From Ceratothoa steindachneri (Eukaryota > Arthropoda > Malacostraca > Isopoda > Cymothoidae), in NCBI GenBank assembly GCA_963969495.1, contig OZ018321.1, positions 195,465,126 to 195,529,125 on the forward strand: a stretch of 64,000 nucleotides of DNA, given 5' to 3'. The notes beneath the pieces were generated by a model. The model saw nothing but the letters and a program-made list of their open reading frames with translations, was not told the DNA's origin and searched no databases. Position numbers and translations under genes: made by a program. Below are positions 1-12,470 of the stretch, piece by piece (within the stretch, counting starts at the first letter, position 1; each line of letters begins with the position of its first letter).

Positions 1-321
1 AAAAATAATGGTAAAGTTCAGAAATAAATATAAGTATATAAATTTTGTGAATTTTTTAAAACCCAAAGAATTACAAATGGTCAAGTTCATAAAATTTATT
101 TTTATATATCTTCTTCTTCTATAACTATATTTTAGCAACTTGATATTTTGAAAGGGGGAAAATTTAGTTTAGAGTTCCTTTATAAAATTATAATAATTGG
201 CGAAGTTCAGAAAATTTTAAAAAAATTAACCATGGCTGCTTTTTTTTCGATTTTAAATTTTAATCTTAGTAGCGAAGCGCAAACTCCCCCTTAGGAGGAA
301 GTGGCGAAGCCATTGCCTGGT
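1..321 (+). repeat. Dispersed repeat family GCGAAGC, copy 1 (5' truncated by window edge)
   Basis: First of three copies of one AT-rich element; the others are at 39205-39659 and 51175-51641. Shared landmarks in order are AACCCAAAGAATTACAAATG, a run reading TTAGCAAC..GATATTTTGAA, TTGGCGAAGTTCAGAAAA, CATGGCTG, AGCGAAGCGCAA and the terminus GCCATTGCCTGGT. All three copies stop matching right after CTGGT, so that is the 3' edge. A small hairpin TGGC-GAA-GCCA lies four bases before CTGGT. No coding frame is present, so this is a non-autonomous element. The CTRRT-like end with a hairpin suggests a Helitron, but the following base is not the expected T. Confidence 0.75.
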
Positions 322-1477
322 ATATTTATAAATAAATATACCTCAAATACTCTATCTCTCATCAAATTTTAATATATTAAATTCCGCCTCTTTGAACGAA
401 ATTCAGTGTAGAGTGTGAAAGTAACTATTTTGGGACAATGGTACATTAGATCTAGGTTTACAACAATAAATATTGAATGTATTTTCATACATAGTACACC
501 AGACGAAATTGCTCAACATTTTGATGCACATTGTCGATATGAAGAACCAAATAAAAAACATGAACTTAAAGCAAGCAGCTTCCATTTCTCGATAGATACA
601 GGCCGATCCAGGAAAATGAGACCCATAAGACGAAGCCATTTATTCTTAATTTTTTATTTCTTTTATAAAAAGAATATATTTTATATGAAAGAATAGATAG
701 ATCCAAGTAAATTATCAAATATATATTTAGGAAAAAGGAGTTCCATTTATAAAACAAAGCACCTTCACAGTCCATGAAGTCCTCTTGAAGGCAGAGTCTA
801 TACTAGCCTATAAATTTCATTTATCGCTTTTCCCCCTTATTTTGAGGCGTAGTCTATATTAATCTATAAACTTATGGAGAACGCCGGGCCCAGCTTTTCT
901 CGTACGATTTATACACACATAATTTGGTATGGTCGTACGAGCAGGGAAACTTCCGGCCAAGCTTTCGCCTGCCTCTGTGGAAAGGGAGAGAGAGGGATAA
1001 ACGAATCGTCTCCGCGTTTCGCAGAAAAGATTCTTGTTATGTTATATCTCTTAGGTTTCTGACGGAAGCATCTTGCCCCGGTAAACACATACCACTTAAA
1101 GCAAGGCATGCACGAGCCTCCGTGAATTTGGGTAAAATAAAACCAGCTTGTCGAGAGGTAGAGAGATCAGTTCATTCGAGTTAAGTCAAAGTTCACCATA
1201 TTATTCAGACGCCGAGAAAACTCGAAGTTATTCCTGCCTCAAACTGAGACGCTTCCATTTCTCGCTAATAGCAATGGTAAAGGTCGCCGATTCCGTCTTT
1301 GCCGTAATTCAAGGTCAAAAGTCGCCGATAATGGTTACTTTATTTGCGTAGAGTACCATCCTTCGAAACTTCTTCTCTATTCCTCGGCAAGCTCCACAGG
1401 CAGTTGTTATATAACTTCAAGGAATTCAAAGAGCATTTAGTTTACTTCGTGCGTAGCATTAGTTTTAACATACGTTG
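322..1477. other. No recognisable feature
   Basis: Non-repetitive sequence with only short chance open frames (up to 93 codons) and no protein similarity I recognise. Locally higher GC around 870-1340. Confidence 0.5.
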
Positions 1478-1795
1478 GAAAGCATAATTATCAATTTCTA
1501 TTTAATTACAGTGTTTTTACAGTACCTAAAGTGAAGCAAATGAATTAATTCATTGTAAACATTGTTAATTACTATAAAGCAATCTTCCAGAGTAAGGAGT
1601 ATACATTCAACGTTCAGTCACTACCCTCGTTAGTTTGAAAGCATAATTATCAATTTCTATTTAATTACAGTGTTTTTACAGTACCTAAAGTGAAGCAAAT
1701 GAATTAATTCATTGTAAACATTGTTAATTACTATAAAGCAATCTTCCAGAGTAAGGAGTATACATTCAACGTTCAGTCACTACCCTCGTTAGTTT
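1478..1795. repeat. Tandem duplication, 2 x 159 bp
   Basis: The segment starting GAAAGCATAATTATCAATTT at 1478 recurs at 1637 and its first bases appear again at 1796. The period is exactly 159 bp and the two copies look identical by eye, which implies a recent duplication or an assembly artefact. Non-coding. Confidence 0.92.
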
Positions 1796-3089
1796 GAAAG
1801 ATGAATCAAAACTAAAACAAATAGGTCTTAAATGCATACAATTTTGTGCTAGTAGTGGCCAAAACAAGTTCCTAACTATCTACTTTCGACTGGTGTTCAA
1901 GATGAAATCCAAGAAATTATATATTATGAGTTTTCTTTAAAGAAGCAAGATCAAAGAAGTATGGGATAAAAACTGGAAATTTAGACTTATTTATTACCTT
2001 GGAGTTGAAGATGGGCAGGATCCTTTTACGGATAATGCAACCAACATGGAGCTGCACTTCCACGCAATGGAACAGGTGATATTTATCAACGTGCGGAGGA
2101 AAGACGTAAAAGAAAGAGTAATGTAGTAAATTGTCATGTGCATTATGACGTACATATAGATAGAACTTCCTGCCTGGTGGTAGACTCGATACTCTACAGT
2201 GATTGTCGGGTGCTCCCTACAACCGTCGAATATTTTAGCGTCCGTTCTCGCCGAAATGGAACCAGGTATACATACGTCTTACTTAATATGGACTAGTGAT
2301 TTGCATATATATAAGCAAACGGTGATTAAATTTGACAATGTATCTGCTGCTGGTTTTGAGACGAATTAATGAAAATTGATGCCTAGTTGATCCCCTCAAA
2401 ATTACGTGTTGCAGCCTTTTCTCCCTCGGCCGACATTTGCTGCCCATCACAATATTCCATCTTTCGTGTGTGATTATTAAGGCAAAAATGATTTAATGGG
2501 TGAATCCACAAGTCATATTTACCATTTTAATTTCATTGCTTATTTTCCCTTTATATTTCTTTCGATTTGTCTCTTTCATTGGTTTTATTCCAGCCGAGTG
2601 CTCATTTAAATCCGATGAATATTTGGGTTTTTGCTTTAATGCTGATGTCCAGTAATTGTAGAACCCAAATCAAACTTCAATATTTCGTGGAGCTTTGCTT
2701 CTCCACAAATTAAAACTTTCTTGTTATGTTATATCTGTTAGGTTTTTATGAGATATTGATGTTTTATGGGTAGATTTATTAAATGGACACACTAAATCAC
2801 ACCGAATTTCCACCAATCATTGTACATTCTCCTCTTTGGCCTTAGTTTCCACTTAAGTGCCAATCTAATTAGTGGCGGTGATCGACAATTTATGTTAATA
2901 ATCCTAAGGATTATCTATCTCATCTGTGTATGATTTGGTACTATATAGAGTACTATTACATGTACCATAGCTTGTACTTGAGTGCGAAGAGCAATCAAGT
3001 TGATTATCTAATTAGTGACATCATTGTTTTTAATTGGAAATTTGACATCCAATTTATGAAATCATCGTGGCCAAATTGGTTGCAAGTAT
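1796..3089. other. No recognisable feature
   Basis: Non-coding, AT-rich, no open frame worth naming and no repeat structure that I can follow. Confidence 0.5.
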
Positions 3090-3545
3090 ATTCATACGAT
3101 TATGAATGAGAAATCTTGGAGAACACTGAGGAATATTGGATAATTTGTGGAATAAAAAGGAATATAGGAGAATCATGGAAAAGATGGAAGAGTACAAAGA
3201 ATAATGGAAAATCTTAGAAAATATAGAAGAATATTGAAGAATGGGAGAATTTGTAAGAACACGAAAGAATATTGGAGAATCTTGGAAAATATCGAATGAT
3301 ATTGGGTATTTGAAGAATATGGAATAATATTGAAGAATAATGGAAAACTTACAAACTACTGAAAGAATAGTGTAATTATTTAGATAAATTTGAAGACTAC
3401 TGAAATACATATATTGAAGAATTTGTGGGGTTCTTGACGAATAAAAGAAAAATATTAAAGAATCTGTAGAATTGGGAATCACAGAGAATCTTCGAAAATA
3501 CTGAAGAATACTGAAGAATCGTGGATTATGAGATATTGGAGTATC
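3090..3545. repeat. Degenerate minisatellite, GAAGAATATTGGAGAATCTTG-like
   Basis: Purine-rich short units such as GAAGAATATTGGAGAATC and GGAAAATATCGAATGATATT recur throughout with drifting length (about 20-25 bp). The 142-codon frame on the minus strand (3054-3482) is a by-product of the repeat and encodes only low-complexity I/F/Y/S-rich sequence. Confidence 0.65.
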
Positions 3546-4299
3546 TTGAATCTTTTTGAAGATCCTGGTTCTAAACCTGGCTTCATTGTTTTTGCCCTTA
3601 AACCGGTTTGTAAGAAGTTAGTACCATTTATTCCTAGTTTCGAGAACGAGAGCCTCCGACCCCAAAATGAAATGTACATAAAGATCCAAATGACAACAAT
3701 GGTGAGCGATGGCACCAGGAGCGTTCTTTATTTGGGGTAGGGGGTGGGGAAAGTGTTATGGGTCGTATTGTATATTTTGGGCATCAACCAGCGATGGTGA
3801 AACCATTCGCGACCCTCAGGATGGGGTAACCATTCTACTTCAGTGGTATGTGAATATGAGTGCCCCCATTGCCACTCATGGGTACTTCATAGGCGTTAAG
3901 TTTTTTGTTTACTGTACTCACGTTTCATCTTTAATTGATTTCTCTCTTAACAATCTTCAAAAAACTACTAAATCTCCCTTTGATCTTTTTATATTCTCTT
4001 GTCATTCGCGTTTGTGATCCCGAGTTCGTCGATAAAGAATTTGAGGCATTGAAAATATGGTGGTGCTAGGGGGGAGGGGGGAGAGGGGGAGAGCGAGGGG
4101 CGAGAAGGGTTTGGGCCTATTTACAAAATGCGTCTTTACTCACGACCGAAAAGTCCTTAGGGAAAAAATAAGATGGCTTTAGCGCGGAGCCCTAATTGAA
4201 CTCTCTTATATTGATTATGACGGCCGATTCGCGTCAGTTAAGGCTTCATGCGTAGCCAGGTGGGTGAAGAGCCAGGAGGAGGGGAGGGGGAAGGGGGTG
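3546..4299. other. No gene; G-rich tract near 4065-4105
   Basis: Short open frames only (70-102 codons) without recognisable similarity. A purine tract of the form GGGGGGAGGGGGGAGAGGG lies around 4068-4100. Confidence 0.45.
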
Positions 4300-4580
4300 T
4301 CTCAGGGGATGGAAATGGTTCAAGGAGGGATCAAGGAAGGTTCAGGATTTTATTTTTCAATTTTCCAGCCCGGCAGGTTTAGCATGGGTCAAGGAACGTT
4401 CAAGCGGGCCGCAATGAAGGATACCTGAGAGCTAACTGGGTGTTCATTCAGGGATCGATCAGTGTTCATGTTTAGTCCAGCCCAAATAGACCTTGATCCA
4501 GGAAGGGATCAAAAGATATTAAAGCGGGGTTTAATGCATGTTATGTGAAGGATCAATGAGTGTTCTGGGAGGGCTCAATG
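4300..4580. repeat. Degenerate short repeat, GGATCAAGGAAGGTTCA-like
   Basis: Units built on GGATCAAGG / GGTTCAAGG / GTGTTCATG recur about every 20-35 bases (for example 4318-4345, 4388-4400, 4452-4470, 4497-4513, 4549-4575). Highly diverged, probably an old minisatellite. Confidence 0.5.
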
Positions 4581-5146
4581 GGTGTGCAGTGTGAAGGTGG
4601 CTACGCAATGCTACGTATACCAACCGCACACCATCAGCCCGTACATTGTAGTTCCCTTACTGAACACTAAAGAAACACCCAATTTATATTACATTAGAGA
4701 TAAGCTGCTAACTCTCACACCTCCTCCCACCCCAAACCAGTTTCAAGAAACAGATCCGCACCAATTTCACTTAGCGCTCTATCCAATCACTTTATCCAAC
4801 ACCCTCCTGAATGAGCGACCCCAAGAAATCCACCCTTCCTTGAGAGGACAGAATTCCCGCGGTCAGGTTGCGCTATGGACATCATCCAGCACTCTTGAAC
4901 TACCAGAGACGGACGGTTGGACGCGACGATCGTCTAGGCCTGTTCACAATGCAACACCGCACCTAGAAAAATCAAACACATAATATAAGACTACACTACA
5001 AACAATCACACATGCTAACAACCAAATATACACTTTTTGATGGCTCTATGGGAAAAACCGGCACGCGCCATAACCCACCCACCTCAGGGTCTCGGAGCTG
5101 CTCGGACACACAGTGTGAGGATAATCAATAATAACAAGAGCAGCCA
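4581..5146. other. Unassigned; open frame of 133 codons at 4582-4983 (+)
   Basis: The plus-strand frame 4582-4983 is among the longer non-repetitive open frames in this part. Its product is rich in P, T, S, H and N, with no signal peptide, membrane segment or motif that I recognise. No splice or promoter evidence supports it and I do not call it a gene. Confidence 0.3.
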
Positions 5147-5689
<543 letters not shown>

Positions 5690-6345
5690 AGTCAGTGGTA
5701 TGATCTACGACCTGTTACCACTGGTCACTCCCACGATGTAGCGTTATTACTGGATATGCTACACACTCATTTGACGATATGGTACTACCGCAGACAGTAT
5801 GTGTCATACAGTAACTTTACACTCTGTTATTTTTTTCTTTAATTCCATACAATGATTTTACGAGTCGCTCTTAGCACATTAAGTGCCATGCAATGGTTCT
5901 TCGATATTTGACTTTTACAGAAAGTGGCATTGAAAGCTTCTAGAACGACATTATTATAGCTAGAGCCACGCATTAATTTAAAAACGTTCCACCCTTTTAG
6001 TCAGTGCCATACAATGATTATACTAGGCCCATCAAAGATTTTCCTAAAATAATTCTACTAAGTGGCACTATTGTATTCTGATTTGGTTATGGCGTACGTT
6101 TAGAGTAAGTGCCATGCAATGATTCTACGACTTAGAGATATTAAAGTCGTTGTACCATGACTTTTTGACGTGCTGCTAGAGTTTAGGCCATACAGGATTC
6201 TTCGATTTGGTACTTTTGCAGTACTGTGGATGTCAGATTATTAGCTTAAACTCAGCATATCTTAGTCCATGCCTTAATGAGCTGTACGACGGGGTTCTAT
6301 TTACAATCAGTGCCATACCATGATTCTACGGTATGAGACTTACAT
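5690..6345. repeat. Degenerate satellite, AGTGCCATACAATGATTCTA-like
   Basis: The phrase (A)GTGCCAT(A/G)CAATG(A/G)TT(C/T)TACGA recurs at about 5812, 5880, 6005, 6108, 6310 and in weaker form between, often followed by TTTGG.ACTTT. The spacing is roughly 60-120 bp, so units are diverged and partly deleted. Confidence 0.65.
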
Positions 6346-7590
6346 TCATCCCCATATAATTTCATCCAAGTCTCTGCGCTTCAATAACATCTGTTATTTA
6401 AAAAAAAAATGTCAAACAAACTTTATTTTCTTATTAAGAAGTGTAACGAATTTTGAAAAGTGTGTGTGTGTGTGTGTATGCGTGCAGATAAGTGTTGAGT
6501 AGTATTCAGAAGAAGGAATTCTGAAGATTTATTTATATTAGATATTATGTTCGAAATGATCTCGTTCGAATTCATTACATTTCAATACTGCTCTTCCAAC
6601 CCTCACTACCATCTATGTTGATATTTTCAAAAAGTGTCATTAAAATCGATCTGTCCCAACAGAGGTAAAAACTATTTGATGAACGGAATTATGATTTTTT
6701 TTTTCTTAAATTTATAAGGAAAGTAATCTCTTCTGCATTCAATACGTCTCTATTAACCACTGCATCTATCAATAAGTGTTGGCAACGAATTGGGGCATTA
6801 ATGATACAGAGCTAGAAATACTTTCCTCCTATTGTATACATACTATGATCCCTCACCTAAATGTTAAAACATTAAGTGTATTGTGAGGTAAGCTGCAAAC
6901 CACACAGTTCCCTTATGCGGTTAAAATAGAAATAATGAGCCTCCTTCTCATTGCAGCGGGCACTTCTGTGGGTAGTTCTTAATCCCATCCCAGACTCTGC
7001 CCAAACGAGCAATCATTGCTAGCTAATCGTTGCCATAGTAACCTTTTGTGAGTACTCTCAATTGGAGTGTGAGAGGCAACAAAGGTAAATTCGGAACTGA
7101 TGTTATCAGATGTAGCAGAATCACATTCCCGAATTCCTTCCATTGAATAATTCCTAACTCCATACCAAACCGTCACCTTAGAAGAGACGAGTACATGCAA
7201 CCATGTGTATACGTCCGGCCTTCAAAAAGAGGTCGTGAGCCTTGGACCTTCCATGTGTGAAAGTAGGAAGGAAAAGGAGAGGTGGTGGGAGATGCATCTC
7301 CTACCAGGAAGTCCCCGTGGGCGGGGGATGATTAATAACTGATCACCATTCCATTTAAAGCGAATACCATGGAGGGCATCTGGTGAATATTTGGAAAAAG
7401 AGATCTGTAATGAAGGTAGTCAAAATGGAGGAAGTGAAAATATGTGGAAGATATATAGTTGCAGAACTTCTTGAAGGCATTGGGGTAGGTAGGGCAAGAA
7501 ATCCTCTATATGTCAATAGAAGCTATACCTGACACCCTTCCCTCGTGGGGTACACAATGTGGCAGGAAGAACTTCTACGAAAATGGTATA
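6346..7590. other. No gene recognised; (GT)n at about 6461-6478
   Basis: Contains a short (GT)n run near 6461-6478 and a minus-strand frame 6979-7200 (73 codons) of ordinary composition but unknown similarity. No other signal. Confidence 0.4.
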
Positions 7591-8627
7591 ATGGTTTAAA
7601 AGGAGAACCATTCCATTAAAAGGAGCCCCATTCAATTTGAACAACGTCACCTCCATTAACAAGAGCCCCCTTTATTTGAGCAGCATCCCCTTCCGTTAAA
7701 AAGAAGCCCCCATTTGATCAACAACACCTCCGTAAAATAGATTAGTTCCATTCAAAAGAGCTCCTCCATTTGAGCAACATCACAGTTACAAAAGGTCCCT
7801 CCTCAATTTTATTATCATCACCTGCGTTAAAAGAAGCCTTTTACAAATTTGCTCAAAATTACTTGCATTAAAAGGAGGACTACAAAATCAGCAATATCAC
7901 GCCTGTTAAAAGGAACGCATTTCTAAGAGCAACAACACCTCTGGTAAAAGGAAGCCCTTCACTTGTGCAACATCACCTCCTTAAAAAAGCAAATCTATTT
8001 GTGCAAGTTCACCTCCATTAAAAAGAGCTCCTACATTTGAGCAACGTCACATCCGTTAAAACGAGCCGCTCGATTTGAGCAACAACAAACACTTCAGTTA
8101 AAAAGTGCACTTTTCCCTCCTCAATTTGAACTAGGTGAACTCGAAAAAAATGAGATCACCAATTTAAGCATCATTACATACGTTAAAAAAGAACCTCTAT
8201 TTTGAATAAGAGCACCTCCGTTTAAAGGTCTCTCTCCATTTGAGTAACATCACTCCCCTTGAAAAAGAGCCCCCAGTTTGAGCAGCATCATCTTCTTTAA
8301 GAAGATCCCCTCCATTTGATGTACATCACCTCCGTTAAGCCCACCTCCCCCATTTGAGCAACATCTCTTTTAGAAGGAGCCCCTCTATTTGTGCAATATC
8401 ACCTACATTTAAAGGTACCCCCGGCAATTTAGCAACATCTCCGTTAAAAGGAGTCCCCTATATTTCAGCAACATCACATAGGTTAAAAGGAGCCCCCGCC
8501 CCAATTTGAGCAAGATCACCTGCGTTAAAAGGAGCCCCCGCCCCAATTTGAGCAAGATCACCTGCGTTAAAAGGAGCCCCCGCCCCAATTTGAGCAAGAT
8601 CACCTGCGTTAAAAGGAGCCCGCCAAT
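7591..8627. repeat. Satellite A, left part (CAACATCACCTCCGTTAAAA units)
   Basis: A long array of diverged units with consensus near ATTTGAGCAACATCACCTCC followed by GTTAAAAGGAGCCCC, about 36-42 bp each. Individual units drift (for example AGCAACGTCACATCC at about 8040). The array continues beyond the insert at 8628-8969 up to about 9650, so it covers roughly 1.7 kb in total. Non-coding; the L/T-rich frame on the minus strand at 8409-8603 is a by-product. Confidence 0.9.
8495..8622. repeat. Homogenised 42-bp units within satellite A
   Basis: Three successive exact-looking units begin CGCCCCAATTTGAGCAAGAT at 8497, 8539 and 8581, a strict 42-bp period. Neighbouring satellite A units are much more diverged, so this is a recent local amplification next to the insert boundary at 8628. 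Confidence 0.9.
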
Positions 8628-8969
8628 TTAATTACGGTTTTAACTGCAAAAATTTAATGATCCCTATTAATGGCAAGTTTTTATGATAGGTTTAAAAAAA
8701 AAGCATTTTAATGAAGGTTTTCAATTCGATTGGAATGAAAGGCTTCAATGATGGGCTTCAAGCGAGAGTTTCAATTATGGGTTTCAAAGAAGAATCAATA
8801 TATAAAAAAATTATGACTGGTTTCACTTAAGTTTAGATGAGAGTTTTAAATACTAGTTTGATGATGAGTTCCAATAAGAGGTTTTAATGTGGAATTTCAA
8901 ATATGAGTTTTAATGACGGTTTCAAGAAAGTTTCAATGAAAGATTTAAATGACTGGTTTTAAGTTTTAA
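8628..8969 (+). repeat. 342-bp block of satellite B inserted in satellite A
   Basis: The stretch from TTAATTACGGTTTTAACT to GACTGGTTTTAAGTTTTAA is a direct-orientation copy of 11558-11899, which lies in satellite B. Both copies are 342 bp long and by eye about nine bases in ten agree. Satellite A stops at CCAATTT on the left and resumes at CAACACGTCCGTTAAAAG on the right, so the insert replaces only about three bases of a satellite A unit. Confidence 0.9.
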
Positions 8970-9650
8970 CAACACGTCCGTTAAAAGCAGTACTCCAATT
9001 TGATAAATATCATCTCCGATATATGGAGTCCCTCCAATTGTGAAATATGACTTCCGTTAAAAAGATCACTTTACATTTGAACAACATCCATTCCTTTAGA
9101 AAGAACCCTTATATTTGAGCAACATCACCTCCGTTATAAAAGCCTCTATTCTAATTTTAATCAAAATCAGCTCCGTTAATAGGAGCCCCCTCTGTTTGAG
9201 TAACATCACATCCATTTAAAGGAAACTCTCAATCTCAACATCATTCCGGGTAAAATGAGCCCCCCCCCCTATAGTTTGAGCAACATCACATCATTTAAAA
9301 AGAGCCCTTCTATTTGAGCAACATCACCTCCGTTAAAAGGAGTCCTCCCTTAATTTTAGCAACATCACCTCTGTTAAAACTAGTCCACCAATTTTAGCAA
9401 CATTACCTCCGTAAAATGGAGCCCCAATTTGAGCAACATTACTTCTAATAAAAGGATGCTCTATTTGAGCAATATCACCTCGGTTAAAGTAAGCCCTCCC
9501 CCCCCCCCTCCCCGCCCAATCTGACCAACATTACCTCCGTTAAATGGAGCCACCCATTTTGAACAACGTCACTTCCATTAAAAGGAGCCCCATTTGACCT
9601 ACATCTCTTCGGTTGAAAAGAGCCTCCTTATTTGAGCAATATAAAATCTG
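8970..9650. repeat. Satellite A, right part
   Basis: Same CAACATCACCTCCGTTAAAA units as at 7591-8627, continuing after the insert. Two poly-C runs occur at about 9260-9268 and 9500-9510. The last recognisable units are near 9600-9650. Confidence 0.88.
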
Positions 9651-10725
9651 TTACAATGAGGATAGAAATGTATCCTTGTTGGATTTGTGGGGGAAAAAGA
9701 GTGGAATCTTGGTGCTTTTACAAAGTGGCATTTTATTAAAGCATTATCAATTCTTTCCTTTTTCCATCACAACTCCACCAAGAATTCAATGTATCTTTTT
9801 GCTCCTATGTTAACAGAAGTCACAGGTTGCTCAAATAATGACGAGTTTTAAACTCTTTTCTCCCTTGCTAATGCCCCAAGTCACTTCCTCTTCGTACACA
9901 TCCCAAAATGGAGTAGTTTATTGTGTTCTGGCTAAAATGGAAATTCGGTGTTTAGTTTCTTGCTAATCCTCGTTTCTTAGGAACTTTTTGAAAGCGTTTT
10001 TTATGTATCATCGTTAAAGTGAACTAAATTCTGCTCAAACTTGGGAATTCGTTTATTCAAATGTTATTTATCAAGTCAACTAAGTTTTAAAAGTTAAGGT
10101 TTTAAACCCATTAAAAATTAAACTCATTGTTTAGCGCCGTCATGTGCATTTGAAGAAACGAATGGGAGTGTGTGAGTAGGGTTGGTGGGGATAAATCGCT
10201 ATAGAGTGCAGCCCTGAAGAGTGCCACGAAAAACTGGGTCATTAAATCGCCATGTATGAGCGAATCTTTTGAAGTCTACTAAAGGCCTCTTAAAAAGTAT
10301 AGCCTCTTTAATCAATCGATTAGAGATGGTCGATATCTTGACCAACAGAGATGAAAATTTAAGAAAAAGGAGACGACTTTAAATGGGGAATGGGGTATTT
10401 AGGAGGATAAGAAACAGGAAAAAGTGGAGAAAATGTGTTGGTTGACAGAGACCGTAACCAATAACTGCCCCCATCCACTTTACGTTGCCCAGGAAGGAAG
10501 GGTAAAGTTTATCATACACATGAGTGCCCTGTCATATTAATTAAGGTCAACTATCATTGTCATTGCCGTGTCATCTTTGACCTGTTTTCACCAGTCATAA
10601 TTGAAGTTGATAATCCGTTTGAGACATCTTAAAAGGAAGCCTGGAAAAGCTAACTTAAGTTGATTTATCGCCGAGCCATTGAAAAGTGAACTGAAGCAAT
10701 TTTTAGCGCATTCAGAGGTTTTAAT
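9651..10725. other. No recognisable feature between satellites A and B
   Basis: Mixed-composition non-coding sequence; the only open frame (9613-9813, 66 codons) overlaps the end of satellite A and has no recognisable similarity. Confidence 0.5.
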
Positions 10726-12470
10726 GGCGTGGCGTTTGGGGGGGTTTCAATGAGACATTCTAATGTGAGTTAAGGTGTTACAAAGACGAGTTTTAATCAT
10801 GGTTTTTAATGACGGGGTTTAGTGATAGCTTTCGATGAGTGGTTTTAATTTGATTTGTATGCTGGGATCCAATTAAGGGTTTCAATGATAGGCTCCAATG
10901 TCAAGTTTTAAAGACAGTTATCAATGGCAGGATTCAGTGATAGATTTCGATGAAAGGCTTTAATGACGGTTTTTGTTAATGTTTTGAATGAGGGATAATG
11001 ACGTGTTTTAATGAGTTTTTAATGGACTTTAAGGCAAGAATAAACAAGTGGCTTAATGCGGAATTTCATTGGAGATATTCAACAGTGGGATTTAATGAAG
11101 GGTTTCATTGACAGGTTCTGATTATGAATTCTAATGATGAGTTTCAGAGTTCGTTTTAAATCACGAGTTTTAGTACTGCAGTGGAAGGTTTTAATGACGG
11201 GTTTCAATGGTGATTTTAAATGGAGGTTTCAATGACAGTTTCCATGAGAGGTTTTAATGATAGAAGTACTGGTTTGAATAAGATGTTTTAATGAGTGATT
11301 TCAATGAAAGGTTTTTATGACATGTTTTAGTGATAGATTTCAGTTGAGGATTTGAATAGCTGTTTTAATTATTGGTTTCAATTACTGGTTTGATTTAAGG
11401 TTTTTACTACGAGTTTCAATGGTAGGTTTCAAATATGGGTTTCAGTGACGAGTTTTCATGATGTTTTTTTTTAGAATGGGTTTAAAGATATATTGCAGTG
11501 ATAGATTTCATTTATGTTTTCTATGGCAGGTTATAACGACAGTTCTTTTATGAGGGTTTTAATTACGGTTTTAACTGGCAAAATTTAATGATCCTTATTA
11601 ATGGCAAGTGTTTATGATAGGTTTTAAAAAAACACGTTTTAATGAAGGTTTTCAATTCGATTGGAATGAAAGGCTTCAATGATGGGCTTCAAGCAAGAGT
11701 TTAAATTATGGGTTTCAAAGAAGAATCAATATAAAAAAAATTATGACTGGTTTCACTTAAGTTTAGATGAGAGTTTTCAATGATGGTTTAATGATGGGTT
11801 CCAATAAAAGGTCTTAATGTGGAATTTTAAAGATGAGTTTTAATGACAGTTTCAAGAAAATTTCATTGAAAGATTTAAATGACTGGTTTTAAGTTTTAAT
11901 GACTGGTCTCAATGAAATTTTAATGGCGGGTTTTAATGACGGGTCTCAATGAAATTTCACTGAGAAGTTTTAATAAAGGGTTTAATTAGTTTAATAAACC
12001 TTTTCAATGAGGGGTTTTCATGATCAGTCTCAATGAAATTTGAATGGCGGGTTTAATGACGGGTCTAATGAAATTTCAATGAGCGGTTTTAATAAAGGGT
12101 TTAATTAGTTCAACAAACCTTTTCAATGATGGGGTTTTATCGATGTGTTTAATGATGTTTTAATGACTTTTCAATGAATGATTGCAATGATGAGTTTCAA
12201 GATTGGTTTTAATGCCGCGTTTTTATGATAGGTTTCTATGACCGGTTAAAAACATTGGTTTTAATGACTGGTTTCTATGGAGTTTCAATCAAAGTTTGAG
12301 GCTTACAAAAATATCAATGACGAGTTTCAAAGAAAGGTTTCAATGACAGGTTTCAAAGAAATGTTTCACTGACAGATTTCAAAGAAAGGTTTCATTGAAG
12401 GTTCTTAATGGTGTTTCAATGGGAAGTTTCAAAAAGGGATTCTAATTGGGTTTCAATGAAAGGTTATTGG
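10726..12470. repeat. Satellite B (TTTTAATGACGGGTTTCAATGA units)
   Basis: Roughly 1.7 kb of 20-24-bp units of the form GGTTTTAATGACGGGTTTCA / ATGATAGGTTTCAATGAAAG with heavy divergence. A higher-order repeat of about 120 bp is visible at about 11899-12137, with landmarks GGTCTCAATGAAATTT, TTTAATAAAGGGTTTAATTAG and AACCTTTTCAATGA. One 342-bp part (11558-11899) is duplicated at 8628-8969. Frequent stops on both strands; non-coding. Confidence 0.9.

Noticed and set aside
3054..3482. 142-codon minus-strand frame
   Set aside because: It lies in a purine-rich minisatellite and encodes only low-complexity sequence.
7591..9650. CRISPR-like array of short repeats
   Set aside because: The units are contiguous and diverged, with no unique spacers of constant size; the sequence is eukaryotic satellite DNA.
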